From Prostheceraeus crozeri (taxonomy: Eukaryota > Platyhelminthes > Polycladida > Euryleptidae), in assembly GCA_907163375.1 (NCBI GenBank), contig CAJQUW010012903.1, positions 1-64,000 on the forward strand: a DNA stretch of 64,000 nt, written 5' to 3'. Every line of letters begins with the position of its first letter. Position 1 is the first letter of the stretch. Under the pieces are notes generated by a model. That model saw only the letters and a list, made by a program, of their open reading frames with translations. It was not told the DNA's origin and searched no databases. Position numbers and translations under genes: made by a program. Below are positions 50,141 to 61,424 of the stretch, in pieces.

Positions 50141-51126
50141 GTACGTATGTGAATACAAGAATGGCGTGATATATAATATTGAAATTTGCAATGAAGACTC
50201 AAATTAATATTTTCGTACATATTGCTTTGTTGCTTCTTTTTCCTTTATCCGTGCATCACCAATTATTTTTACAACTATGTAGTTAAGTAAAATGTGTCAT
50301 GGAAAGGGAGTAGTCCACATCTGAGCTGAATACGATGAAGGCTGATGATAATCCATTGTGAAGATGCAACCTTTTAGCTTTTGTAATAGTACAAAATTCA
50401 GATTGAATTATGAAGCGTGGTGAGTTTCATTCCAACGGGATGAAGCGCAATTGTAGTGCGTAATTAAGTACACAATTGAACTCGTTGTCGTAGCACCATA
50501 CTTTCTTTGCTTTCATACCTTTGCTTTCTTTGCACCATACTTTCTGGATAAAATTTCGTTATAACCATTGTTCTAAGGCATCTGGCAATTTCTCTTTTAC
50601 TTGTAAAAAGTCTTATATCTGGATGTTTTACTGAAAGAACTTGGTTTCGGCATGCCATCATTTCAGCCAGTGGGTAATATAGCGTATTACCCTTGTTTAG
50701 CTTCTGTTCCTGACGTTGGACGTTGTTGCAGATCATTGTGATGTATTAAATACATTTTGACATATCATGCCCATAAAAAGCTGCCTAAACTCTTTGGGAT
50801 TCAAAAATTGCATAAAGAACCTTATAAGTTTCGCTTCATCACATAAGCCCGTAATTAAGCCACGAAGGGTCTTTCTGTTATTCTCAATAGCGCCCTGTCT
50901 GTCATAAGTTCTAATTTTGCAACTTATTGTGACAGCATCCACAAAATATTTATTATATATGGGTTTCATTTATTCTGGAAATCAAATCTTCCACCGAATT
51001 TCTTATCAAACCTTAATGCGCGTAGTACCAATTGAGTTTTTCTGTACAAGTTTTTGATTTTTCAACGAATCTCAGGCAACAACAGATTATCTTACATTTG
51101 TTTAGTCTATTTGATATTGTTTTCAA
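50141..51126. other. Intron, no other gene recognised
   Basis: AT-rich. Two adjacent minus-strand open frames (50464-50736 and 50733-50969, 90 and 78 codons) have protein-like composition but no recognised domain, and could be a mobile-element remnant. Confidence 0.4.
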
Positions 51127-51199
51127 CATGGACGTCTCGATATATTATTGGGGATAAGGACGCGACACTGTCATTAATGGTGTACCGTTGGTGGTCTAA
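51127..51199. repeat. Left terminal inverted repeat of the P element
   Basis: 73 bases, from CATGGACGTC to TGGTGGTCTAA. Matches the reverse complement of 54778-54850 with a few mismatches. Confidence 0.9.
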
Positions 51200-51848
51200 C
51201 ATTTCATCTATATTAATTTTCCTTTTGATCCCATATAGACCTTTATGCTCACACAATTCAATTTGTAAGGTAATGGCATATTATCAACAGAATTTTATGT
51301 ATACATTAACTGATTACATAATTAATAAGTGTATACTATACGCCCGACATTGGCTTAAAATCTCTATAAATCACGAAATAAAAACATCGCAACTATTTCA
51401 TCAAATTCTAAGTTATTACGACATACCATTATCAAAAGTCAAAATTCATGGGATGTAGACAATTTTATTTTGTTGATCTCAACTTCTTGATCTTCGTTTC
51501 GGAAGACGGGTTGCTGGAACCCTGCTCCCTCACAAGCTTCTTACTCATGATATTGAACAAGTGTCCAACAGATCTACGAACAATAGGTATGAATGAATGA
51601 TCAGACATGCAAGTATCTGAAATCGATACAATCTCACATTTTAACAGATAAGCACAACATATTTCCTGAAAGCAAGCCCTGGAATTTACAGTTTTCAGAA
51701 GAATAGAGAACATTTCAGGTGAGTCTTTCAGTGCTGCAAAACATTTATAGGCAATTGAGACAACTGAAAATAGATATACAGTGGTTTTCTCAAGCTACCA
51801 CGGCTGACATTTCGCAAAAATTCGGTTACTGTATCATCAAATTCCACA

Positions 51849-54210
51849 TCAGCAAAATCGAATGGGTGTCAACAGGAGATTATTGCAGTTCTCACACTTA
51901 ACAGACAAAACTTTCGCAATATACCCACTGATAAAGTACAACAAGTTCAATTCATTATGTTCTAGTTCGACATCATCAGGCGAGTATGAGTCAATATATG
52001 AATGTAAAACGTTCACATTTTCAGAATACAAAATAGAGTCATCAACCACATCTGTGACAACATTTAGGTCACGAACATTCAGACCCGTATGTTTCAAAAG
52101 TGAAACAATTTTTATTCGTCTCTCACTCTCGATCAGTTGCTTATATCCTATGAAAAAGTTTGCTCCACTCATTTGTCGAAGCCTACCGAATCTCTGTTCC
52201 AATGGATCACTTTGTGCGTGACCCAGCAAGATGAACCGATAATCATGGTCATTAAACAGAGAAAAGGCAATCTCTCTCAGAGACGAACACATCAATACAC
52301 ATGCATTAAGAGTCTCACTACTTACACCACAGTTGCGGATAACTAACATGGTTTGAAACATTGTTTGAAACTCATTCAGTTTCTGCAGTTTCCAATCGGT
52401 AGGAGACTTTATGGGCTCACGAAGATCGTCACGTTTATGAAGCCCTACAGTTGCTGTCTTAACATTGATGATTTTCCATAAATCACAAATCAGGCGCACG
52501 AATTTGGCGGTCCCAGTCCATTCACTTCTTTCAATTGAAGCATAAAATTCTAAGGCAGACGCAGTTGACTCATGAAAAACAGCACATGCTAGTTTCACAG
52601 AAGTTCGCTGAGTAGATGTCGGTGAAATTACTGATGGAAAAAGTCGATGGGCCATCCGTAAATGAATACCACTCTCCATATCATACAATGCTTTGATGTG
52701 ATTGAAACTAGCTTTTTGGTCCACGCAAACTGAACAACTTCATTCCGTTGAACGTTGTTGTACAGATTTTTGAAATTATGAGTAGGATCAATCAGCAGGT
52801 GCAGACGCTTCGAGTTATCAATCGGATGAGTTACTGTCGATTCCAATTCACCATCACAAATGAAAGATGTCATCAACTTTCGATTAGCCGATGATTATCA
52901 GCAATGATCACAAGAACAAAAAATCCAGCTCTATGACACATCTCCATAATATATCTATACTTTTCAAACAGGATGTCAGCGGTAGCTCCTCGTAAAGGTG
53001 TGAAAGAAATCACATCACAAAACTTTGAAGAGAGCGATTTGATCATAAAAGTCAAAACAGTTGAAGCTGGCTGTCCATCGTCAGTTAATCCAACAAATTT
53101 TCCATTGGAATAATCGAGATGTTGATATACATATACTTCATCAAATATCAAAGACACAACAGATTCATAATCATTTAAGGATGCTCGTCGTTGAATTAAG
53201 TAAGATTCCATCCGTTCTGAAGTATCAGTTTGAAATTTCGATGTAATTCTCTGAATCGTTCGAATCGATGGCAATATAAGACCAGCATCTTTCAAAGATA
53301 AGTAACACGAAGATGAATGATTATGCCAAATAATACTTTTGACAAGAGTATCTACTTGAAACTTGTGAGCTTTAGTCTTTTGAGAACAGAGAGACATCTG
53401 ATCAGAAAGAAATTGTAAGGTATCTGTATGTTCTTCGTCCATATTATTGTTAATAATACAATCATTTATCATATTCGAAATACGGACAAACTGTTGATTC
53501 ACGTCGACCAGAGTACCGCGAAGAGAAGATAACAGATTGAGGAAATCACTAAATGTACGTACACTCCTGTAATATTCCATAGATGAAGAGAGACTGTCAT
53601 TACAATAAATTCCATTTTGGTGAGCTTCAAAACTGAGATCACTGTAAATCTTGACTGAGCAATCGATAATAGGCACTGGCTCATGTTGAATAGAAAAATA
53701 AAGAGTAAAATTTTCTTCGCATAGCTGATGAAAACCCTTTGGCTTTGTCATACAATCATTGAATTTGTTATTCAAGTCTACTAATGAAGAAATCCGGTCA
53801 CTTTCGAAGAAATCGTCGATGGCAGTTTGAATTCTGTCGTTTTCATTGTCTATACGAGCCGACGCAGTTGATTTAGATGTAGATCTCTCGACGGATGTAG
53901 TACTTGCCGAAGTTAAATAAGATGGTAGATTAGGAAATATCGTTGGATATACACCTTTCTTCAACCGTTTACGTTGTAATAATCCTCGATCTCTTCTTGG
54001 ATTGCTGTCACATCGTTGAGTGCAGTAATCAGATAGTGCGAAGTGCTTAGAGCAAACACGACTGTGCTCATTCGGCGTGTAGTCTTCTCGGTGAATTTTT
54101 CGAGTCCAAAGTAAAGATTCTGCGACATCTGATGGAAAACGATGAAAAGACACAGCACCTGTTTGATGATTATATCCACTGTCACAGCCGGGGACACAGC
54201 AAGTCGGCAT
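51849..54210 (-). pseudogene. P-element transposase, THAP domain
   Basis: A transposase that binds the element's ends and cuts and joins DNA. Residues 1-57 of the 445-codon first frame form a THAP zinc finger: C4/C5, C9, FHRFP at 22-26, W35 and C53-x2-H56. The RNase H-like catalytic core follows, with candidate acidic residues in LIFDEVYV and IIADNHR. In the third frame a further candidate lies in QSDPLEQRFGRLR. The reading passes through three frames: 54210-52873, 52876-52628 and 52724-51849. The change near 52.87 kb looks like one missing base (NHRxNRKL spans it), and another lies near 52.72 kb (between NEVVQFAW and DQKASFNHIKALY). It is thus nearly whole but not a single ORF; unsplit introns are possible but no good GT/AG pair fits. 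Confidence 0.88.
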
Positions 54211-54315
54211 GGCGTGCGTCGAAATCCGCTAATGCGAGTAAATGTGACGACTGACGAACTGCTCGGAACAATAAGTTCTATATACCAGCTGCCGTGTGTG
54301 ATGAGAGCGTGTGTA

Positions 54316-54705
54316 TCTGTGGTTGTGATATCATATCGACCAAGGACGCGCGCACGAAAACACACAGTTGACAGTTTGCAGTGAGAAGACGATCGTGGAA
54401 CCACCAGATGAACTAATTTTCTTACGCCTGCCAACTTCTTTTAAAATGACCTGGAGCACCAACATTATCGAGAAAACTTGTACGCAATAATCTGAATTCT
54501 TCGAATCTGAAGGAATCGTGGCGATAGGAGCATTTTGCTGGAATCCACATTCATCCGCAAGCGACGCACGACTTTTTTCCTATCTCTGTAATGTATTAGG
54601 AATTCCTTTTTGCCCACTTAACAAGTTCCTGTATGACTTACTTGTATGTTCCTGTAGTTCCTGTATGTGCCATCGCTATCGAATTAATCGCACTTCTAGT
54701 GGCAC
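54316..54705 (+). repeat. Repeat copy in the P-element leader
   Basis: About three quarters identical to 49312-49678, ending at the common CACTTCTAG. It lies upstream of the transposase start and inside the inverted ends, so it either inserted into the transposon or is a piece the transposon brought. It could hold promoter sequence. Confidence 0.65.
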
Positions 54706-54777
54706 TGTCATACAAAGGGAGTCTGAGTGACAATACAGGCAGTGCAGCGCTCTACGAAACAATCACCTCTGATTTAC

Positions 54778-54850
54778 TTAGACCACCAACGGTACAGCCA
54801 TGAAAGAAGTGTCGCGTCCTTAACCCCAATAATATATCGAGACGTCCATG
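54778..54850. repeat. Right terminal inverted repeat of the P element
   Basis: 73 bases, from TTAGACCACCAACGG to GACGTCCATG, inverted partner of 51127-51199. The outer 8 bases GTTTTTAA form the right half of the target duplication. Confidence 0.9.
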
Positions 54851-54924
54851 GTTTTTAATTCCACTTCAAGGAGATATCTATGTGTTGGTCGGCATAAATC
54901 ATTTTTCCTAAGAAAGTTTATAAA

Positions 54925-55190
54925 CGTTACACCTGTTTTGACATTGTTAAGTTTAAAGAAGCTATTCAATACATTGAGTCAGAAGCATGCGTCACTTTTG
55001 CTGGTAAAGTTTTCAAACAAGTTCGAGGCCTTCCAATGGAAGGCAACTGTAGCCCTTTACTAGAAGATTTGTTTTTAGTACATTGTGAACTTGTTTTTAT
55101 GAAGCCTTTGTTAGCAGATAAGAAATTTGGGCTTGTAAGATTATTGTCAACGATTAGATTATTGTCAATGATTCATGATAATGATTAGTC
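54925..55190 (+). mobile_element. Reverse-transcriptase fragment, Penelope-like
   Basis: One frame reads CFDIVKFKEAIQYIESEACV, TFAGKVFKQVRGLPMEGNCS, PLLEDLFLVHCELVFMKPLL and ADKKFGL. The block resembles the QxxGxPMGxNCSPLLADLFL region of Penelope-like retroelement reverse transcriptases. It is a fragment with no visible ends or GIY-YIG domain, starting just outside the right end of the P element. Confidence 0.55.
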
Positions 55191-56722
55191 CACTGAATAT
55201 TTAGATCTTAAAATCAATATTGTTTTAGATTATTTACACACGTCAGCATATCACAAAATATACTATTTTCCTTTTCATGTGGTGTTGCTAACTTTTCGAT
55301 TGATATATTTGCGAGCCAAATAATTAGAAGTTTACGCATTTGCACGCATTTTCAATATATTGTTGAGAGGGCACAAAGGATTATAAATATTCTTGTTAAG
55401 AGAGGTTATCTTGTTAAAGATTTACGTCGTGGTGCAACACATATCCTGTGAAAACAAATGAACTTACTTCAAAAGTTTGGATTTTTTTCATGTAAAGAGT
55501 TTTTCGATCGTTGTGTGTAATAGGTGTCACATGGTCCGCTGTTCCACAGCGGGGGTCCGCCAACCAGGGCATACAGGAAATTAAAGGACCCGAAATGCAA
55601 CGGTGGTTGGTTTTCCTGCTGACGAACCTAAAACGTGACTCAGCGGTGTAGAGATTTGAGTTTAACAATTGCAATTTTCGTTCGCTCATTCTTTTAAGAT
55701 AGCTTTCTTTCAATTTGTGTGGAACATTTTGAAGGACATTTTGACTTTGTCTGGTTTGTCTGTGGGAACGGTCATCAGTCCTCTTAAGGACTGCCCAAAA
55801 TACCTTAATTTTGTAAAGTTTTGAAATATTCGCATATATTTTCAATGTTGCACATCATTTGAAATTGTATCGAAAATTATGATTATAAAGCAAGCTATTC
55901 AACTCCCTGGACTTTATTGCAGGATGAAAAATCAAAAAAAGCAAGTAACAAAGAAAAACCCGACCTTTCGTCTCACAATCATACTCAAGCGTAGCTGGTG
56001 AATCAACTTGGTTGAATCTTGTTATAGAAATGTGATTGCTTCGACGGGTCGTGAACGGGTTTCTCATAGCACCATAGAAATCCGAATTTTCGAGTCCTCA
56101 CGTTAGTTGCACTGAAATAGAGAACAGCTATTGAATGAGGACCGGTTTATGTCAATGACTCTAGATCTTAAGAAGAATCAAATTATTGAAACATAATATG
56201 ATGGTTGTAGATGAATTCCTGTCTTAAGGCATTGATTTGCAAGATATTCTATCAAAATGCTCCCATGCTTAAACAAAAGTGATAAGATTCATCATAAAGC
56301 CGCCACCATGTAGTCGCGGGAACGCATTTTCACGATACACCGTGTTTATTCACAATGTGTATGACTTTTGTAGTCCTCATATTGGTGGCAAATTCAACGT
56401 CTGCTACGAAAGAACATTCAAGAAACACACAAATGCGTGTCATAGTGTGTTTTATGAATGATCATGTGGAGGAACATTGCAAAACACGAAAATAACATAG
56501 AAAATTTACTCAGTGATGAGGTGATGAAAACAAATTCTAGTCGCAATCCAAAGTTCGTTGGAATAGAATCCCCGGTTTGTTTAAATGACTAACAGAAACT
56601 GCGGTTCTTGAGTCATGATGGCCTACGTCTATTGTAGATTCATTTTTCATGGCATACAAAGAAGCAAGAGGATTTTAGATGACATTTGAACTTAGTTCCT
56701 TAAACACCATTTTCATTTTCAG
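55191..56722. other. Intron, no other gene recognised
   Basis: Includes a 143-codon minus-strand frame at 55414-55845 (KESYLKRMSERKLQLLNSNL) with no recognised domain; it may belong to a retroelement. The remainder is AT-rich. Confidence 0.4.
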
Positions 56723-56971
56723 CCACCATATTCTTTCGTAAGATGAAGGATGAAAGGTTGACGTACGATGGAGCGATCAGTCGAGTGTGTAAAGTCGATC
56801 AATCTGGTTGGGAAGTTTACTGGATTCTTCCGAGGGGAAAGAAAGTTGAACAAAATTTTCTTTATCTTCCAAGGCTGCGGCCATCAGACAGTGGTCGATA
56901 CACTTGTCGAGCAAGGAATGAATTGAAAGTATATGAGAAAAAGTTTTCAGTAACCATTCACGATACTCCGG
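56723..56971 (+). CDS. Ig-domain exon 9
   Basis: Encodes TIFFRKMKDERLTYDGAI, SRVCKV, GWEVYWILPRGKK, LRPSDSGRYTCRARN and KKFSVTIH. Shorter (249 bp) than the other exons, with a tight loop before the last strand. Both Ig cysteines and W-x3-W are present. Acceptor TTTTCAG, donor CCGG/GTGAGT, phase 1 at both ends. A degraded copy lies at 7091. Confidence 0.92.
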
Positions 56972-57688
56972 GTGAGTTTATAGTTTGATGAATTTAGCAG
57001 AAAAGTCAATACCATGTCAATAATTGTTAAAATTGTTAGAAAGCTAAAAATGGCAGAACTGTAGAAAAAGGATGTGGTCGACTATGGGCCACTTCCGGCA
57101 CATGTAGCGGTACACAACACGCCTCACTCGTGAGCTCTCGACGCGCTCTATCCAAAGGCACCAAATCAGGAAGCCCCTCTAGATATAAGACAAGTTCAGA
57201 CTTTTCCCCAGGAATATGAGAAGAATGAAAACCCACTGAAGCTGACAAGCAGTACGAGAACCAGAGATGGAACCGGTTTACCGGTACCGGTCCACCGGTA
57301 ATACCGGTACCGGTGCCGGTACAGGTCACCGGTACCGGTAAACTCTGCCAAGCATTGCAATAAACATATGACGAGACAATGCAGGTGTTGTGGTGCACCT
57401 AACACGATTCCACAGCGATCTAAAAGCTTGCTTCACGCCAACGTCAACCATATCCAATGCCTGCCTTATGGGAAAGTACAGGAACACTTAGATCAAGTGT
57501 GATTGGCTACGAATAGCGATCAGACAACAACAGTGCAAAACAACTGATGTTTTGTGGCTATTGTCTGCCTGTCTGAGTTTGTCTGTGACTACACATTCAT
57601 TACTTGCCTTTATTGTCGTCGTGTAACTCGAGTGTCGTGTCCTCGTGTGAGACTGAATTCGTCACTTTCTTGATCAATTCGCACCGCA

Positions 57689-57768
57689 ATGGAACTAACT
57701 GATGCTGATATTATTCGCTCAAAAGTTAAGTCTGGTGATTTTCTGAGAAAGCGCAAAGAATCGCCGTG
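57689..57768 (+). pseudogene. hAT transposase N-terminal piece
   Basis: ATG followed by ELTDADIIRSKVKSGDFLRK, then ESP before the TAA-repeat tail of the LINE interrupts. Resembles the start of a transposase by position only; the zinc-finger domain is missing. Confidence 0.45.
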
Positions 57769-58590
57769 TGATAATAATAATAATAATAGAATGCTTTATT
57801 TTCAATCAATACAACGAGCGGTATGACTGGTTACAGCAATTACATCATGTAAATCTCGAGTATTTCACGAAACTTCCATTGTAGAGTGAGGAGGATCGTC
57901 GTTGAGGTAGCAATTTCCGGGAGCGACGAACAATACGAGCAGGGTCTCTTACAGTAAAAAATTAGACAAGTGGATGAATATGGGGATTACCACTGATCTT
58001 TTTGATTAGTTTAATACACATTTTGTCCAGAAAGTCACGCAGATGGGGTTTGCCTTGAACATTTGACCATCGAATTGCAAGACGGTATAGACCGTCAAGT
58101 TTTTGAAAGTTCTTTACACTTACATCACAAATGATGGACCAACAAAATGTTATATGACACAGCACAAGACTTACAAAAGCCTGCCAAACGACTTCACCAC
58201 GGTTGTTATTATTACGTAAACGGCGTACAAATGACATGGAACGACAACATTTAGCATACAGTTTTGCGAATTGAACGTCCCAGCGAAGGTCTTGAAGTAA
58301 AATACATTCCCAAAATTTTTATAAAATCAATCTGTTCAATCGTGGAATTATTAATTGCAATATCCATGGTCTTACAATTAGAAATATTCCTGGAAAGGGT
58401 CATACATTTAGATTTTTCAACATTTATAATCAGTTGCTTCTTTTTTGTCCATGCACGGAAAACATCTATATCAGAGTAGAAGTTACAAGGTACAAGGTAA
58501 TGTCATCGGCATAAACAATAGGTTTTGTATTTACAAAGTCGGGCAAATCATCCATGTAAAGAGAAAACAACAGTGGTCCCAAAATGGTCT
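57769..58590 (-). mobile_element. 5'-truncated LINE with TAA-repeat tail
   Basis: On the minus strand the fragment begins with ILGPLLFSLYMDDLPDF and IVYADDITLY, the reverse-transcriptase active-site region. It continues with a C-terminal frame (LDGLYRLAIRWSNVQGKPHL). It ends in repeated TAT/TTA units at 57769-57788, as in CR1-like non-LTR elements. It begins abruptly inside the enzyme, so it is truncated at the 5' end, and it inserted into the hAT element. Confidence 0.8.
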
Positions 58591-58599
58591 ATTATTACG

Positions 58600-58923
58600 T
58601 ATAATTGCTGAATGTTTGGAAGCAATTCAGCATTATTTACGAAATCGACTCCAGGGGAGCGAAAGCGAGGATTTGTTGTAAGGGATGAAAATCTTCTATT
58701 ATTTTGGAAAGCGAATGAAAAACTGCACCCAACTTTGTGCAAAGTCGCTCGCAAAGTGCTGGTAATCCAAGCATCAAGCTCGCAAAGTGAGCGCGTTTTC
58801 AGTGATGCAGGGTTGACCCTGACCGCGCCTCGAAACCGCTTAAAGTCTAAGCATCTCGAGGAGTTGGTCACCCTTAAGTGCTCTAAAAGCAGGACTATGG
58901 TAATTTCACAATTCACATGTTGA
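58600..58923 (+). pseudogene. hAT transposase dimerisation domain
   Basis: The 103-codon frame has the hAT C-terminal signature: LLFWKANEKLHPTLCKVARK, VLVIQASSSQSERVFSDAG, RNRLKSKHLEELVTLKCSK. This hydrophobic domain holds transposase subunits together. The preceding AIQHYLRNRLQGSESEDLL is in another frame, so a frame change lies just before RDENLL near 58.68 kb. Catalytic core upstream is lost or displaced by the LINE. Confidence 0.88.
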
Positions 58924-59283
58924 CATTTACACTTTGAGTTTTGTGTTTTTGAATAAATTTGATACAGGCGGATATTCCATTTTCCATGTATACTATTGAT
59001 GCATGTACATGATTGTTGGCCAATGTAGTAATTTTTGCAATTACATGTAGGGCCTATATGCTTGCTGTTAATTGCTATGATTGAGCTGAGTCAAAATGGT
59101 GACAATTTTTTAATGCAGTAACATTCTCGAACTAATGCCGGTACATGTACTAGTTTTCAGTTCATTCAAGGAGTTACTCAAAAATAAGCAATGAGGGACA
59201 TGTTGTCTAAATCCATGCACTTGGAAAAGTTTACCGGTAGATACCGGTATCGGTAGCCAAAAATGCTACCGGTTCCATCTCTG

Positions 59284-60036
59284 CCGAGAACCCAACGCGA
59301 CACCGCAAAATAGTTTTGTCGTGATTGAAAGATCGCAGAATAAGAGAGGAATAAGAGACTGTAAAATCATGAACGAATTTTGCGACTACTTTAGTGTACA
59401 CAATTACGTGTCAAGAGCGTCTGAGAGGCGGCAGCTATTAACCGCTGAATGAGTGCCTCTGAAGATTCTTTGCCACCAATACTACCAATTTGTGGGCTAT
59501 GTGCATTTTATGCCTACAATCACTCATGGTTTTGGATGCTGAGTGGAAGCTGCCCGTCCGAAATTGATTCATCGGTTGTGGACAAGATTGGCGCATTCAA
59601 TCAGATACGAACACCACCACAGAGCCCAAGGAATTCACAGTTGGCGGTCAGGTAGCCTGCTCAGGGCTGCACTCAAGGACGTCTTTGGTTGTCAAAGGTT
59701 ATCTGATCAATTCTGACGAAGGTCTGAACGGTCGCAGTGGTCAATTCCAAAACAGCGTCCGCCTGGTTTCCGAATCATTCCTCAAGTCGACTATTTGAAA
59801 ACGTCGATAGACAGGGGCTTTCGAATTAGACGCTTCTTGGAAAATTGTGGTGGATCCATTTCTTACTATGAAAACATGGTATTTTAGAGAATGTTTAATA
59901 AGTCTAATCATGATATTGACTTTTCCGTGTCAATTTAAATTCTTGATTCCATCAACTGCTAAGCAATGATTGCAAATTTTCTCAATATTCGTGAGTAGAT
60001 TTTTGAAATATATTTTATATCTGTAGTGGCAATGTG
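59284..60036. other. Intron, no other gene recognised
   Basis: Short frames only, for example 59449-59655 with no recognised domain. Confidence 0.45.
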
Positions 60037-60786
60037 CCCTCACGAAAATTCCTCATGATTTATCATGAGATTGTTTCTCATATACTGTATGTCTCATGAA
60101 ATTTCATGCACATTTGGAACGTTTTCACATAAAATATCTCATAAAATTTCATCAGTTTCTCGAACAAAATTTCCTAAATAAATTAACAGTTTCTCTTTCA
60201 AACTTCTGAATTTATTTTCCTGTCATTTAATTATTGAGGTTTCCGTAGCCTCGCTACATTGTCCATGAGCATTCACACAACATGTCTACAATTCTATGTT
60301 GGTATTTGCAATAGTGAGCCATTATTCTGCGATAAGATATTGAGCTGTTATTGTATATATCTCTATTTTCAACATCTCGCACTCAACATTAAATTTCAAA
60401 GTCAAATTATATATCCATCATTTCGAGAAGGCTGTTGTAGATCGCGATGATGTATTCTACATTGTGCTTTTTATCCTTTATAGACAAAATTTGGAGATTC
60501 TTATCGATTAAATAAACTTTCTTATGACTCTTTCCTTTCGCGAATAGCATGCATACTTTATTACTTACGAGTAAAAAACTTATTTTCACAAAATCCTCTT
60601 GAATGCTCATTATTTTCCCATGAACGCATCATGAGATATTTGTTATCCTCATCAATGTTTTCATTACCACTCAATATATCCTCCTCAAAACAATATCCTC
60701 CTCAAAGAATATCATGAGACTCATCATCACCTCATGAGCTCTCATAAAAATCTGATGAATCTGCATTAAAGTTTTTTTTGTGAGGG
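60037..60786. mobile_element. Possible MITE with CCCTCAC ends
   Basis: The left end CCCTCACGAAAAT and the reverse complement of the right end, CCCTCACAAAAAA, match at 11 of 13 positions. Inside, CTCATGA motifs recur in both orientations near both ends. No coding capacity. Target duplication is not clear. Confidence 0.5.
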
Positions 60787-61175
60787 TGACTTTCGAAAGT
60801 GGTTTCACGTCAAATTGCAATGTTTATAGGTTTTGCAAGATTCAGATATCGATAGGTAGATAGCGTGAGATAGATAACACGTCACAAGTGTTCAGCTTAT
60901 CGGAAATGGGATTTGCTTAACAAAATAATTCATCAAGTAGTTATTGAGGAAGAAAACGTTGCTGTACGTTGAGGCTTTTGACGATGTTTTCATCTGCTTC
61001 GAAAAGCAATAATAATGTTCGTCATTGCGCCAAATGTCTTTCAATTAAGCTGCATATACATGCATGTAAATCATAAAAGAACGATGTTTTGAAATAACAT
61101 CGCAATTATGCCCGCAATCACAATTAAGTTGATGTTAAATTTCTTCGTCAACGTCATGTTGTATCCTATTTACAG

Positions 61176-61424
61176 TCAAAATACAAATTAGAAGCTTCTT
61201 CGGTGATTCCTTGGATTTTGGTGGCCAAATCAATCGACGATGCTCAGTAGACAAACTTGGATGGCATATTTTCTGGGTATTTCCGGATGGAAGACTACTC
61301 ACGGGCGAATTTCTTCGGGTTATGAATCTTAGATCAATAGACAATGGAGAGTACACGTGTTATGCAATGGAGTCAACAGGAAGTCGCACTTTGACCTCGT
61401 GGTTCCTTGTCAAAGTTCAAGAAC
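61176..61424 (+). CDS. Ig-domain exon 10
   Basis: Encodes KIQIRSFFGDSLDFGGQI, NRRCSV, GWHIFWVFPDGR, LRSIDNGEYTCYAMES and SWFLVKVQ. 249 bp, both cysteines and W-x3-W...PDG. Acceptor TTTACAG, donor GAAC/GTAAGC, phase 1 at both ends. It is the closest relative of exon 56723. An insertion-ridden near-identical copy lies at 10014. Confidence 0.93.

Larger units (their letters stand above)
51127..54850 (-). mobile_element. P-type (THAP) DNA transposon with both ends
   Basis: A 3.7-kb element bounded by inverted repeats of 73 bp, starting CATGGACGTCTCGATATATT at both ends. It is flanked by an 8-bp direct repeat with one mismatch (GTTTTCAA left, GTTTTTAA right), the target-site size of P elements. 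A THAP-domain transposase runs on the minus strand. It sits in the intron between Ig exons 49868 and 56723. Intact-looking ends and a long coding region suggest a fairly young insertion. The 5' leader contains a copy of the repeat found at 49312. Confidence 0.92.
57262..59283 (+). mobile_element. hAT DNA transposon, interrupted by a LINE
   Basis: Ends are a perfect 16-bp inverted repeat, CAGAGATGGAACCGGT, flanked by 8-bp direct repeats with one mismatch (ACGAGAAC left, CCGAGAAC right). Subterminal ACCGGTA motifs are repeated many times at 57275-57352 and a few times at 59231-59270, likely transposase-binding sites. Coding pieces lie at 57689 and 58612 on the plus strand with a LINE between them. 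The structure is too short for a full transposase, so it is a defective or deleted copy in the intron after exon 56723. Confidence 0.9.

Noticed and set aside
34319-61424. Dscam-type mutually exclusive exon cluster
   Set aside because: Exons are spread over kilobases with individual full introns, and no docking or selector pairing elements were seen. Alternative use is possible but not shown.
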